NCBI GenBank assembly: GCA_965153455.1
Contig: OZ234496.1
Location: forward strand, 3,729,207-3,793,206
Length of the DNA: 64,000 bases
Source: Sphagnum compactum
Taxonomy: Eukaryota > Bryophyta > Sphagnopsida > Sphagnales
Reading direction: 5' to 3'
Program-made: the position numbers and the translations under genes
The notes under the pieces: generated by a model
The model's input: the letters and a program-made list of their open reading frames with translations, nothing else
What the model was told of the DNA's origin: nothing
Databases searched by the model: none
Part shown: positions 36,641-48,400 of the stretch, piece after piece
Position numbering within the stretch: the stretch's first letter is position 1
Layout of the letters: every line of letters begins with the position of its first letter

Positions 36641-39600
36641 TAAACAAATATATATATTATTCCCTGTTTTAAAAAATATTCCTCAAATTTTGAGAAAAAT
36701 AGCTGAAATTTTTTTTGGTCACATTTTTTACTCAGATTTTGGTTTGGTAGCTTTTTTTCTTTTTCTTTTTTAATTTATTTTTAAACTAGTTTTTTAAGTC
36801 GTTATTATACTCACATCTAATGTTAAGTTGATGTGAAGAAAAAAAAGTTTTTTTTGTTAATTTTTTAATTTTATTATTAATAATTTCATTTTTTTGTATT
36901 TAATCCCAAGGATTAAATGACAACATGGTTTTTTAAAACCTATTTATATATTTTTTGAAACTAGTTTTAAAATGCTACCAAACTGAAATTAAATTAAAGA
37001 CCAAATGTCGCCAAAAAAATTTTTTTTAATTCAAAATTTTGCAAGTGAATCCAAAATCAAAGACTCCATTAAGTTGCTATTACTTTAAATGGGAATCAAT
37101 GATTTCTTTTGTGGTGAATTTTTGTCATGTCACAACAAATATTTTGAAATATATATATATATATATTATGTTGCAAATTCCTTGTTTGAAAAATTCACCA
37201 AAAAACTATTTCTTAAAAAATGGTCAAATTTTGCCACAATTGCGTACAATATGAAAGGGTGCTTAAGAATATGTGCTTCCATATTTTGAATATTGTGAAA
37301 TTTAACTAAATATATATGTGCATGATTGCCATTTGAACAACATCACAAATTTGACAAAAATCGCTTCTAGGAATGTAAAACCAATAATTTATCCATAGAT
37401 GGTTTGCTAAGTAATTAATTAATTGAAATGTTAATTAATATGATAAATGTGGAATTTATTTTTGCATGCGTAATTTGACAAAATATTGAAGCCTATTCAT
37501 TCTTGGTAGGCTTAAACTTTTCAAAAAATGCAAATTATAATATGAATATGATGAAATAAGAGGCCATTTATGGACCAATCTGGCAATTTTGCCAATAAGA
37601 AAAACATTATTTCTAAGTCATGGAAGATCCTTGCTCCCATATCATAGTACCTTCCAAATTATGGAAGGCGCTTCTTTTGTTTTCTATTTTCTTCTCCCAT
37701 TTCCTATTTCTTGGTGTAGGGACTTTTTTTTGGTTTTTTACATAATGATACGCATATATTTTTACATGATTTTTGAACAACATGTATTTTGTTTGTCGAC
37801 CTTCTAACAAGTGTATCAAATCCCAAAAGGGTCTCAAGGTAAACCATTATCTTGTACAAAAGGGATTCATAAATAACCTCTCACCTTGGTTTGTTCATTA
37901 CAAGTTGCCCCTTTCTCTCAAACTCCAATGGTGCGAACAAAATTGAATTGTGATCATGTATGATGTCATAATGAGTTTTTGAATGGAAATCTCAAAAAGA
38001 TGAAAATGGTGCATTTCTTGATTTTATATGATTATTGTTGTCAATGACTCAAACACTACCAATAGAAAAGATTTTCTAATGTGTTCAAAAGCAATCACAA
38101 CAAAGTACAACAATACAAATGTAAACCTAAATCCAAGTTACACAAACTTTGAACTTGATCAAGGACATGGGATATGTAAAGAAGTATTGGAACAAAATTT
38201 TATTCATAACATGAAGTTTGAAACATGACACAAGGTGAACAAATATAAGGTGTCATAACACAAATGTAAGTCATATTTCAAATTAACATTAAACCTATGG
38301 GAGAACACTCTTTTTGGAATTGGAAAGTTATATAAGTTAAAATATAGGGTTCCATATATTGGTTATTGGATTAAAAAAATAGTTCAATTGGTTTTACAAT
38401 AAGACCATGTTTTTTTTCAAAATCAAAATGTAATTAATACAGGGTATGCATTAATCCCATGTATTAGAAAAAAAAATGGCATACATGTACAAAGGACTTA
38501 GGAATCAATTTTTAGTATATTAAATTAATTTTTTGTGTCTAAAAGTTTGGGAAGGTTTACAATTCCTAAGTTTTTGAATTTGATTTCAAAATTTTGGGTA
38601 AAAGGGGGGAAAGTAGTGTCATGCAAGGGCTAAGGAAATTACCTAAACAAGTTAATGAATGTTGCTTTAGGATTTCTCCTCAACAACTTGACGTTAGGTT
38701 GTTTTTATGTTCAATGATAGTTTACCTTATATATTATGAACATGTGAATACATTGTGAGTCTCTCATCACTTCTCATTACTTCAACTAAAACTAAAATTG
38801 GAACAAATACATGGTACCAAAATCTAATGCAAATGTCAAATTTAAATTATGTTTGGGGTGGCTTAAATATGTGGATGTTAAATAATTATATAACAGTAAA
38901 GTGAGAAAATTTAATATTCCCTTGCATAATATATCCCCCAAACAAATTTTTTTGACACATATAGTGTCAAATTTTAATATAAAATATTTCCTTTAGTGTT
39001 GAGCAAACTAAAAATAAAGAAAGGAGAAGGAACTACTTTTATTTATACTTATTTCAACATTTAGTTTTAAAAAATAATTCATGGGACTAACAGTCCTGAG
39101 AACCTTCTTAATCATCTTTGGATAAATTCACAATAGGAGTGGTTACAAGTGTAACCAATGCTATATCACACATTTTGAGGTGGTAAATTGAGTTTATGTT
39201 TAAAATGTTTAACATATTTATAATTTAGTCATGCGTGTTGGTATAAAATAATCATTGTTAGCATTTAACATTAATGATTCAACTAATGCCTTGAAATGGG
39301 ATCATCCACTTGTTAACCTAATATTTATTCGACATTAATGAGCACCAAATTGTTTACACATGATGGTATTTAATCATTATACAACAACTTACCCCAAATT
39401 TGATCACATTGGACATGTTTATTTAAATAGAATTGTAATGTCAAATTAAGGTTGTCCATGTTTAACAATTTGTGTTTCTTCACATTTATGGTCTTTTGAC
39501 ACCTATTTATATTTTATTATTTTGCTATATCATGAAACATTTTCAAAATTGTTCATGTCTTTGTCAATTTCTATTGCCTTTCAAGTTATTTCTTGTGTTT

Positions 39601-40919
39601 TTTATGCATTATATGCATATTAGGTGATTGTATCCCATATTAGTTAAGTGAGTTTTTAACTATATTTCTTTTGTGATTAGGACCATGGTTATAAATGAAA
39701 ACGATGTTCCTTTTGCATGTTTTTTTTATTGGTCAATGTTTTACAAATGTTATACAATGTGTTTGAATGATAGCTTCTTAACAAACCACTAGAATTTATT
39801 TTCGTTGGACTTCCGAGGAATGTCAATGATTCCTAAGTCCTTTGCAAACCAAACTTCTATTCTACAACCCAATATGGTGGACTTTTTATCGAAAAAAAGG
39901 TTTTGATAATGGTATTGCACGCTATCTACTTAGAGACAAAGGGTTCTTGCTCCTTTTTTAGTTGATGATTCCCCATAGGGAAGGGCATGATCAAATAATT
40001 CTAAAACGATAATATTAAAAAAAACACAAAAAAGGAAGGTCCATTGTTGAAGACACCTTCAAGATTCCTAAAAAAAAAATTCAAAAAATCCATGGGAATA
40101 CAAATATCCATATCACTATAGTACCAAACCTAATACTGCGATGTTGCATTTTACACAATTTGTTATTAAGTCAAAATGAAATATATGTGGGATTTTCAAA
40201 TTGTTGTAAGGAAATGCATGTTTTGAAGCTTGTAACAAGCCTAAATAAACATGATCACCATGTCATAGACATCACAAAAGACATGGAAATCATAAACATG
40301 ATGATAAACTAATTGTATTTAACGGATAGGAAGCAAATTATGAACAACATGCGACATTTGAAATTACCTTGGGCATCAACACAACATCCTTTTAATTAAC
40401 ATTTAGTTCACACATACATATAATTTTTTGGTTTTCTTTTTTTAATCAATCAACTAAATCAATTGTTTGAATCAATTATCTACATCAAATGTTTTCAAAT
40501 TGGAAAAAATAGTTTAACATAAAAGGAAAGAAATGTCATTGTAATTTATCAAAATTTTCAATTGTATCATGAATAGTTTGATTAGTTAGTAACAACATTT
40601 GTAAACATCAAATATGTAAATCAACAAAATTCAATTAAATGGAGTTGCTTTGTTAAAATTTGTAGCAAGGTCATAGTTTATTGTTGGTTTGTCTTTTGCA
40701 TAAACCATCCATTTGACCTAAGTAAACCCAAAAATAACACATAACATATACTTCTGAATGAGATTAAGTTTTGCATCATGTGCTTTCAAATTATATTCAA
40801 GTTGTTGTGCTTGTAATGTTTTTTATGCTTGAAACTAACGGTTTTCAATTTAAAAAAAATTCAACTATATCTTGTCAATGTTGACCACCAACACCTTAAC
40901 ATTGCACTTAATTTGTAGT
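36641..40919. other. Gene-free AT-rich stretch
   Basis: No domain-bearing frame seen. Bases about 37160-37345 resemble 3500-3650 (TACAATATGAAAGG..., then AACAACATCA), another copy of the dispersed sequence found between GRP94 and BiP. The rest shows nothing I can name. Confidence 0.5.
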
Positions 40920-41515
40920 TTGTGGGCAAACCCCCTTGGGTGTTATGATTAGGAACCACTTCAAAGAATGTTAAAAATTTGAAAGTGGCCAAATAATTTT
41001 CTTGGGCCCTTTCTTTTAAATGTTTTCACAACTATAAATTTTTTTTCTTATGTTTATCCATTACATGCCATAATACATGGCTTGAAGTTTATTTTGAAAA
41101 TTTTAAAAAATTTAAATTTTGTATTCTTAATAATGAGAACTTTTTCAAGAATCACATTCCTTAACTTTGGAATTCATAATTACATTATATTTACTCCATT
41201 AAGCCTACTAATAAAATAATAATAAAACGACTTCAATATTACCTTAGGAAAAAAATCCCCCAGAAAAATTGCAAATCATGTTTCAAATTTGTGTTTTTAA
41301 CCAAAAAGTTTAAGGAATTTTTTTCTAAATACAATGATTAAAAATATCAAAATACACAATATTCTTGATATTATTGAAATTTCAAAATCTATGGAACCTA
41401 ATAAATATACTTATTAAATAATTATGAAAACATCTATTTAATTGTTTCCTATGATTTTTTGAAGTTTGATGGGTCTAGTAAATTAAAAGTGTGACGTTCC
41501 TATTGGTATCATTAA
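40920..41515 (+). repeat. Dispersed repeat R2, copy 1
   Basis: About 600 bases recur in the same orientation at about 56285-56905 with moderate divergence. Shared landmarks are CACAACTATAAATTTTTT, GACTTC.A.ATTAC, ATTATTGAAATTTCAAAAT and GTTTCCTATGATTTTT. No coding frame survives in either copy. Probably a decayed transposable element. Confidence 0.75.
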
Positions 41516-44500
41516 AGGATGGGTTTGCCATTTTACCATATTAATGTTCACAATAGAAATTTCATTTCAATCTTGTGTTTCCAAACACAATTCGACGAAC
41601 AAGAAAAAAAAACTTTGGAATTTAACTAGATGAATCATAATCCTATTTTAGAGTCACATTGATTGTATTTTTTTACAAGAATTTCAATCAAAGACTTTGA
41701 GAACATTTTCAAATGAACAGGTTCCTCCTTTGTACCAAGATTGGTAAGAGTACTAATTATTTCATTATGCAATGGAAAATGGCTTTTGTACCAAAGCTGG
41801 AATGTTTAGATTGTTTTATCAAGAAGGGATAGAGGTTCCACACGGGGAAACATTTGATGGATGTTATGTCCAAGACGAAGGTTGCAATTCCTTTTCGATT
41901 ACATTTATTTTAGTAGCCAAGCCATTGTTTTGAATGCACTCATCATGATTTGTAGACTTCAATTTCTATGGTGTGTAAATAGAATTGTTAATAACCATGG
42001 TGTGCCAAACATGAGGAGGACGTAACATAGATCAACTACCAAGAAAGGCATCAATCATCTCATACATGTTCTTGTTGTAATGGTGAGAAAAATTAAGAAT
42101 TATCTTTCTTTTGAAGGGTCAAGTCCTAGTAGAAAATGTTGTTACACGTTTTGAACATGTAGTCGAACCATCTTTTGAAGTCACCATAAATAACATCCTG
42201 CTTGTCTTTACATGCAACTCCATTTTGCAAAATAGGTGAATGTCCTGCATCATTAAACACCTTTGTAATCATTTGTTGTAACATTTAAGGTTGGTTTTAT
42301 GGGTTATAAGTTCACTACCAAATGAAGATGTGAAGTAAGTAACAAATTGAAAATTAGGCATGCACCATCAAATAAGTCTAGGTGTGAATGAACCTTTATA
42401 CAATAATGCATATTATGATAACATTTGAATAAGTTTGAAATCGTAAATTAATAAATTAAAAATACCCAAAAATATTATTAGAACATTGGAACCAATGCTT
42501 TCATTACTTATCCTTGTTTTAAAATGTTTTGAAATTATGTGAAAATGACATTTTCTTGAATTTTTTTGATATACACCTCTACACAATAATATAATGGAAC
42601 AAATGTTTGAATCATAACAATTAAAACAATTTGTGTGTAGGCTTGTTAATCATGAGTTTAAAAAAAGTTCCCACAAGAACTAATCATGTTCCACCACATC
42701 ATTTTGATTCGTCAACCCATTTCTTTTTAAACAATTAAGTGGTGAATGTTGATCATTATATTATGGATATAGGTCCTTTTAAAATATTATATTATGAATG
42801 AAAAGTGAATGGTGGTGATGGAATTCCATTTATTAAAACACATTTTAAATGATGATGGATGAACTTCATCCATGAACAAGTTAAATCACAATTTCACATG
42901 AAATTTCACATGAATTATCATATAAAATATAATTGTCTTATAATTAAGTCTTAAAATCTTGATATAATTTGAACATGGTCCATGTTGGGATTGAATTTTG
43001 GGTGTCATTCACAATAGTTGTACTTAGATTTTTTGAAAGTTCAATACTAGAGGAGATTGTTATGATCGTTATTGTATTCGTATCAAAGAGATGCGACAAA
43101 GTATTCAAATCATTATGCAGTGTCTTAATCAAATGCTTCAGTTGTGCATTAACCATTAACCATATATATTTTTAATAAAATTAATGTGGAAAAAAAGTAT
43201 CCAATCATTGCCCATTTGTTTAGGAAACCAATGCGGATGAAAAGAAATTGTCACCTCAATTATGTGTAAATAATTTTCAACCAAAAAAAAAGCTTGCTAT
43301 CAAGCTTAGTTTTCTAAACCTTGTAAAACTATATCTTTTCAAACACAAAAATGAATTCAACATACTTTTGAAATAATGATAGATCAAAATGTCATATCCA
43401 CCATTAATTTGCAAGAACTACATGAAATTGCACATCTAATTTTATTTTTTTAACACACACAATGTTTTTATGTCCAAGGTTAGGACCAAAATAACATTCA
43501 CTTCTCATGGGATGATCTCTTCAAAATCTTCCATTTTCGGAGCTTGTTATATAAAGCTTGTCAAATAGACCTTATGCAATTGCAACTTCCTCCTTTGTTG
43601 CAACTTTGTTGAATGTAATAGGAAAAATACTAGTATAAGCACCATGAACTAGATCAATTTTTTGTGTTACAAAATAACTTATTTGTAATACAAGAGAATC
43701 TAAGCTTAAACTACACACATAAACAAGGAAAGCAAGCCAATCTTAACGTTCAACCATGCCTCCTATTTCAAGGTTTCTTTGAAGTTCATAACATGGATAA
43801 TGGGACATTCCTTGAAGATAATCCCTTAAACATGAAGAGGTTGGAGCCTCATTTACAATAAATTAGGTATGAACAAGACACAAATCCCTGAAAAAACAAA
43901 ATATTCAAAAAATGTACTCAAACAAAATGACCCACCATTTGCATGCCTCATGGTTAGTTGGTGTCACATCATTAGAATGCACATGGCTTGAATAGAGGTT
44001 GGTTTTGCCTCTCATGAGCATTATTAAAAAAATCATCCATAATTTGAGGGTTGAAGACTCAAATTATTGTTGTTCCTCACTCAAAATCTCAAGGTGATCA
44101 CAAACCTCACCTTACGCAATAACTTTTTCATTCAAAACTCCAATGCAAAATACCCATTAACATCTCCCAACATAATTCCCTTAATCACACAAGCCATGTA
44201 GTGATGACATCTAAGTAATTTTAATAATAATATTCGTCACATGTGAAACAAACACATAACATGATTTTTTAAGAAATGCATGACATGAACAAGGAACTAT
44301 ATAATGCAAAAAGACCCTTTGGTTCAATTGAGGGTAATATAGTGTAAGTCTTGTTAAAGATTTTATCGAAGGCAAATTATGGACAAGGTTATAAGTTTGT
44401 TAATTTTAATGTTTTTCCCCTATGTTTATTTCTTTTCCTTTTGAACTTTGTTTATTTAATGTGTAAAATAGCATGTGGAAAAATTCAATATTTATAATTT

Positions 44501-44689
44501 TATCATTTTGACTAAATTGAATAATGATCAGTCAATGTTGACAAAATCATATATGATATACTTGCACCTTCTATGCACTAGTTTTTGTAATTTTAAATCT
44601 TGAAACAACTCCACCAATACTTGGTATTTTGGGTCTCTCATCCAATAAATCTCACATCCAAGATTGTTGGCTTACTATTTCCCTTGCGC
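41516..44689. other. Gene-free AT-rich stretch
   Basis: Short frames only; no recognisable domain, RNA gene or terminal repeat seen. Confidence 0.5.
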
Positions 44690-45020
44690 CATCCATAAAC
44701 ATGAATGTGGCCTTGCCATTTACATTAAAAAAAGGTATCTTAAGGCAAAAGAAGCATTATGGAATTTCAAATATTTCACCATGCAAAATTATAAGCTTCA
44801 AAAAAATCCTCTAAAAGAAACCAAAATCCTCCAAGATATATTATAACTCTATAACTAATAATCTCAAGTTTCAACACAAGCCAAAATATCATCTTTCCAA
44901 AATCCTCATAATAAAAGTAGACCTATTATTATTATTATTATTATTACCTAGGGGCCAAAATCCCTTAAGCTACTATATACTCTATAATGAATCTAAACAC
45001 AATAATATCCTTGCCTTTGT
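44690..45020 (+). repeat. Dispersed repeat R1, copy 2 (coding-like on plus strand)
   Basis: Reverse complement of the copy at 10252-10540. It encodes CGLAIYIKKRYLKAKEALWN then FKYFTMQNYKLQKNPLKETK, more intact than copy 1. Includes a (TTA)n run at about 44925-44946 and ends TAATATCCTTGCC. Confidence 0.7.
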
Positions 45021-46450
45021 TTTTTGATTGATGTCCGTAATTTTATTAAAAAATTGATCATCTAAGTGATATCTAAGTGATGGGTTGCAACAATTTGGAT
45101 GGATAAATGCAAATGTAATGTGGTTGATTACTATTTGACGGTCCGGAGATATGGTTGTTTATGGTAGTGATGAAGAAGCTCTTTGGCCTAATAGGAATAG
45201 TGTTTTTTGAAAAAGGATGCAATGGATATGACCCCAAAATGTTTTTTTTTTTTTTTTTGAGGATGATGATTTCTTTTCCATTACACATATTATTTCATTT
45301 CTTACAATTTCTTGTTTTGTATGATTTTTTTTTAAAGGTTAAAAATAGTAGCTTCAGCAATTCATTCTATTTGGGTAACATGAATATTATTATCACATCT
45401 GAAATTAGTGTTAAAATGCTTGTCCCTCCCAATTGATAAACAATAAATATGAGAAAATTAAAAAAAATTGGGAAAGTATATAACTAAGAGAGTACCTATA
45501 TAATTGTCACACATTGGGCCAATCATTGTAGTTGGCAAAATCAATAGCAATCAATAGTTAGGCAACTAACAACATTCATTTTCTTTTCTAGGGTTTTTTA
45601 ACACCCATGATATCATATGTGTTTTTAAAGGGAGCTAAACCCATTTTCACACTCTTGTGACATTGACTTCATCCAAAATACGCAATGCGCATCGTTTTAC
45701 AACATCTTTAGTCTTACACCTAAATGGGTGGGATGTGGAATATGTGGTGTAAGGTTTTGTCAATAGTGTGAGTTGAAATCTTGTGCTCATAGACAATTTC
45801 CATTGTGTACATCAATATTGTTATACTAGTAGCATCAGGATTATGGTGCATTAATACCATTTCGGAACTTGGGAAGCTTAGGCAAGAAGTGTTCTACCAT
45901 ACATACAATTGTGCAACTCTTTGGGGTGGACTAGACACAATCTCTAATAGTCTTTCAACAATGAGAATTTTACTAGCCACAATGTTAGTAGAATGTAATT
46001 ATCTTAGCCTCCAATGAGAGGAAATCGTTTTGGGAAACACAAAATGGTTTTGTGTGTGATGTGTAGTGAGTGAGTGGGGGGATGGGATGGTTATGTTTTC
46101 TTTGAAAGCATTTGTGTCACTTGCCCTCTCCATTTGGATTAGCACAAGGGATGTCATCACATGAATGGAGTTCAAGTATTGTTCAATGAATCAAAAAAGA
46201 TGGTGAGATTCCATATAAAACACCTTGTACATGTCACACTGAAACGGGAGCAACTATAAAACCACAGAAATTCAAGAGCTCGTCTATCCCCTGTGCTCAT
46301 TTACCACACTGCCTGAATTTAGAGGTAACCAAACATCCCCTGATATGATGCAATTTAAGCATAGAAACAAAACTCCAAGCATGCAAATCCGAGCATCAAA
46401 CACTAGAGAAGAACATGTTGCCAGAAAGCACAAATTGCATGATTCAAAAA
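45021..46450. other. Intergenic, no gene seen
   Basis: AT-rich; a T run at 45241-45258. No recognisable features. Confidence 0.5.
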
Positions 46451-46860
46451 ATTGTCATATAACTGAGAAGTATGATTGATTTCAGAGCTCTCGGGTTTCG
46501 AGCTTCAGGATCCAAAATGCACTTACAAATTTCATGCGGAAGTGTTCCAGATTCTATGACAACAGCAGGGCGGCGTTATTGCAGGAAGTATTAAATTGTC
46601 ATAGAACTGAGAACTATGGATTGGTTTCAGAGCTCTCAGATTTGAGCTTCAGGATCCAAAAATGCCGTTACAATCTCATCAGCAGGTTTCAGATTCTATG
46701 ACAATAGCAGGGCCTTATTTATTGCCCAAAAATTGTCATAAAACTGAGAACTATGGATTGATTTCAGAGTTCAGGTTTCAAGCTTCAGGGTCCAAAAATG
46801 TGCTTAAAAATCTCATGGGCAAGGTTCCACATTCTTTGACAACAGCAGGGCCTACTTTCA
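46451..46860. repeat. Tandem repeat of about 140 bp, three units, downstream of the CYSTM gene
   Basis: Units start at 46451, 46595 and 46732. Each opens ATTGTCATA.AACTGAGAA and carries GAGCTTCAGGATCCAAAA and a GACAA.AGCAGGGC motif, with small indels between units. It could lie in the distal 3' UTR or just beyond the CYSTM gene on the minus strand. Confidence 0.85.
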
Positions 46861-47027
46861 TGATTGAGATTCACAAATAATAGTGCATTTAGAAATATTC
46901 CAAATGAGGGCCACAAATGACAATAAAATCACAACAAAAGAGACTGCCAGAGAAACTGTCCCAACTCCCTGAATCCATAGAACTGAGTAGCCAAAAGGTC
47001 TTTGGGAGTCCAGTATTGAGTGACAAT

Positions 47028-47721
47028 TCAATTAATGAAGATCGTTGGGTCGCAGCAGCAGTCGTCCAATAAACAGCAGCAGCAAAGAGCAGCCAGACTG
47101 CACAATTCCAATCAACACAAAAACAAGCTTTTGTAAAAGAAAGAGATTTCATGTTTGAGAAGAGTAATCGAATGAGTAATCGAGTGGGGTGATTTTTTTT
47201 TCCCCAAACATTAGCATCACAGAAGAAAATGCAGTCAATATAACAATGATATGCCACATACCAGCCTTCGATGAAGCCTCCTCCTCCTCGTCCTCGTTGA
47301 GGTTGCTGTTGATATACTGGTGGTGGTGCCACTGGTGGACCTTGTTGATAATAGCCCTGATTTTGAGGTGGGTAGCCTAAAGAAAGAGAGAGCACAAGCA
47401 ACAACCCACAGCAAGTCACAAAAACTATGCACAAAAAATCCTGAAGACCTACTACCCTTCTTCGCCAAGAATAAGTCAACAAAGCCAACTAGAAACAGCA
47501 ACGGAGGTCAAAAACCACTGAAAAATACCTTCTCTCCCTCTCTGTCTGTCTGTCTGTCTGTCTCTCTGTCTCTCTGTGAGCTTAGCCTGGAAACATTCAC
47601 TCAACAAAACCTTGAGGAATCCGGGGCATTACATACCTTGAGGGGGATACCCATAAGGTTGCTGGGGTGGGTACCCTTGGGGTGGATACCCTTGGGGTGG
47701 ATACCCTCCTTGGGTAGCCAT
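47028..47721 (-). CDS. Cysteine-rich transmembrane module (CYSTM) protein, three exons
   Basis: Small tail-anchored protein of the CYSTM family, whose members sit in plasma or endomembranes and are linked to stress tolerance. Exons (minus): 47721-47637, 47376-47262 and 47097-47028; GT-AG introns; 89 residues, stop TGA. The N-terminus has XYPPQ-type repeats (GYPPQGYPPQGYPPQ), then a Gln/Pro-rich spacer, an Arg/Gly patch (QRGRGGGGF) and the C-terminal module FIEGCLAALCCCCLLDDCC, ending CDPTIFIN. The module is assembled across the last intron, which supports the splice call. Intron 1 carries a CTGT/CTCT microsatellite (47542-47580). The exact biochemical role of CYSTM proteins is unsettled. Confidence 0.92.
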
Positions 47722-47788
47722 GATGTTGAGCTAATAGATCGCAGAGGAACGGCAAAATACTTCTCCCTAGCTGCACACAGCTGCTTGT

Positions 47789-47835
<47 letters not shown>

Positions 47836-48400
47836 TCTGTCTTCCACAAAAGAAACTCTTCCTCTTTCTCTATCAGAGCGAATATGCAAGCAGAAAAGCA
47901 ACGAACATGCAAGGAGCTATCGTCCTCGGGTAACCCAAGCAAGAAATATATATAAAAAAGAAAGCTAAAGACGCTGGTGTTGTCCGCACGAACACGACGA
48001 GGAGTGGGGGAGGAGGAGGAGGAGGAGCGATGTCCAGGAAGAAGAAGAAGAAGAGGAAGAAGAGGAGGGCGGGTGGGAACCGTGGGTCTGGACCACGCGG
48101 TTCCTGCGCAGTCTAGCCTAGTTTCCACGCGGTTCCTGCGCAGTCTGGCCTAGTTTCCACGCGGGGTCCCACCTACGTACCTATCTACTAGCACGCTGAA
48201 AAGGACGTTACGTGGTGTTGACCGTTGACCTCGTCGTGGTAATTAAACAAAACCGCGTTACGTTTTTTTTGCTTCTTAAGGGACCGCGTGAAAAAAATTT
48301 ACCCTCTTTCTTTTCAGGTAAGGAAACCGGGTTCTGTGACCGTTGGTCGGCGGGAGACACGGTCGGTGGGTCCGAGTTTGTGACCGTTGGTTGGCAGTAG
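47722..48400 (-). promoter_or_regulatory. CYSTM gene 5' UTR and promoter with clustered stress-type motifs
   Basis: A (CT)n tract at 47792-47832 probably lies in the 5' UTR. Farther upstream, a 32-bp tandem repeat (48093-48168, 2.3 units) places CCACGCGG at 48093, 48125 and 48157. CCGCGT follows at 48253 and 48284. These fit the VCGCGB box bound by CAMTA factors. Two adjacent W-box cores TTGACC lie at 48218-48223 and 48225-48230, and CCGTTG MYB-type cores near 48223, 48339 and 48383. Function is inferred. Confidence 0.5.

Noticed and set aside
47601-48128. 175-codon minus-strand frame overlapping the CYSTM start
   Set aside because: Runs through a CT microsatellite in a different frame from the CYSTM exons and has no domain.
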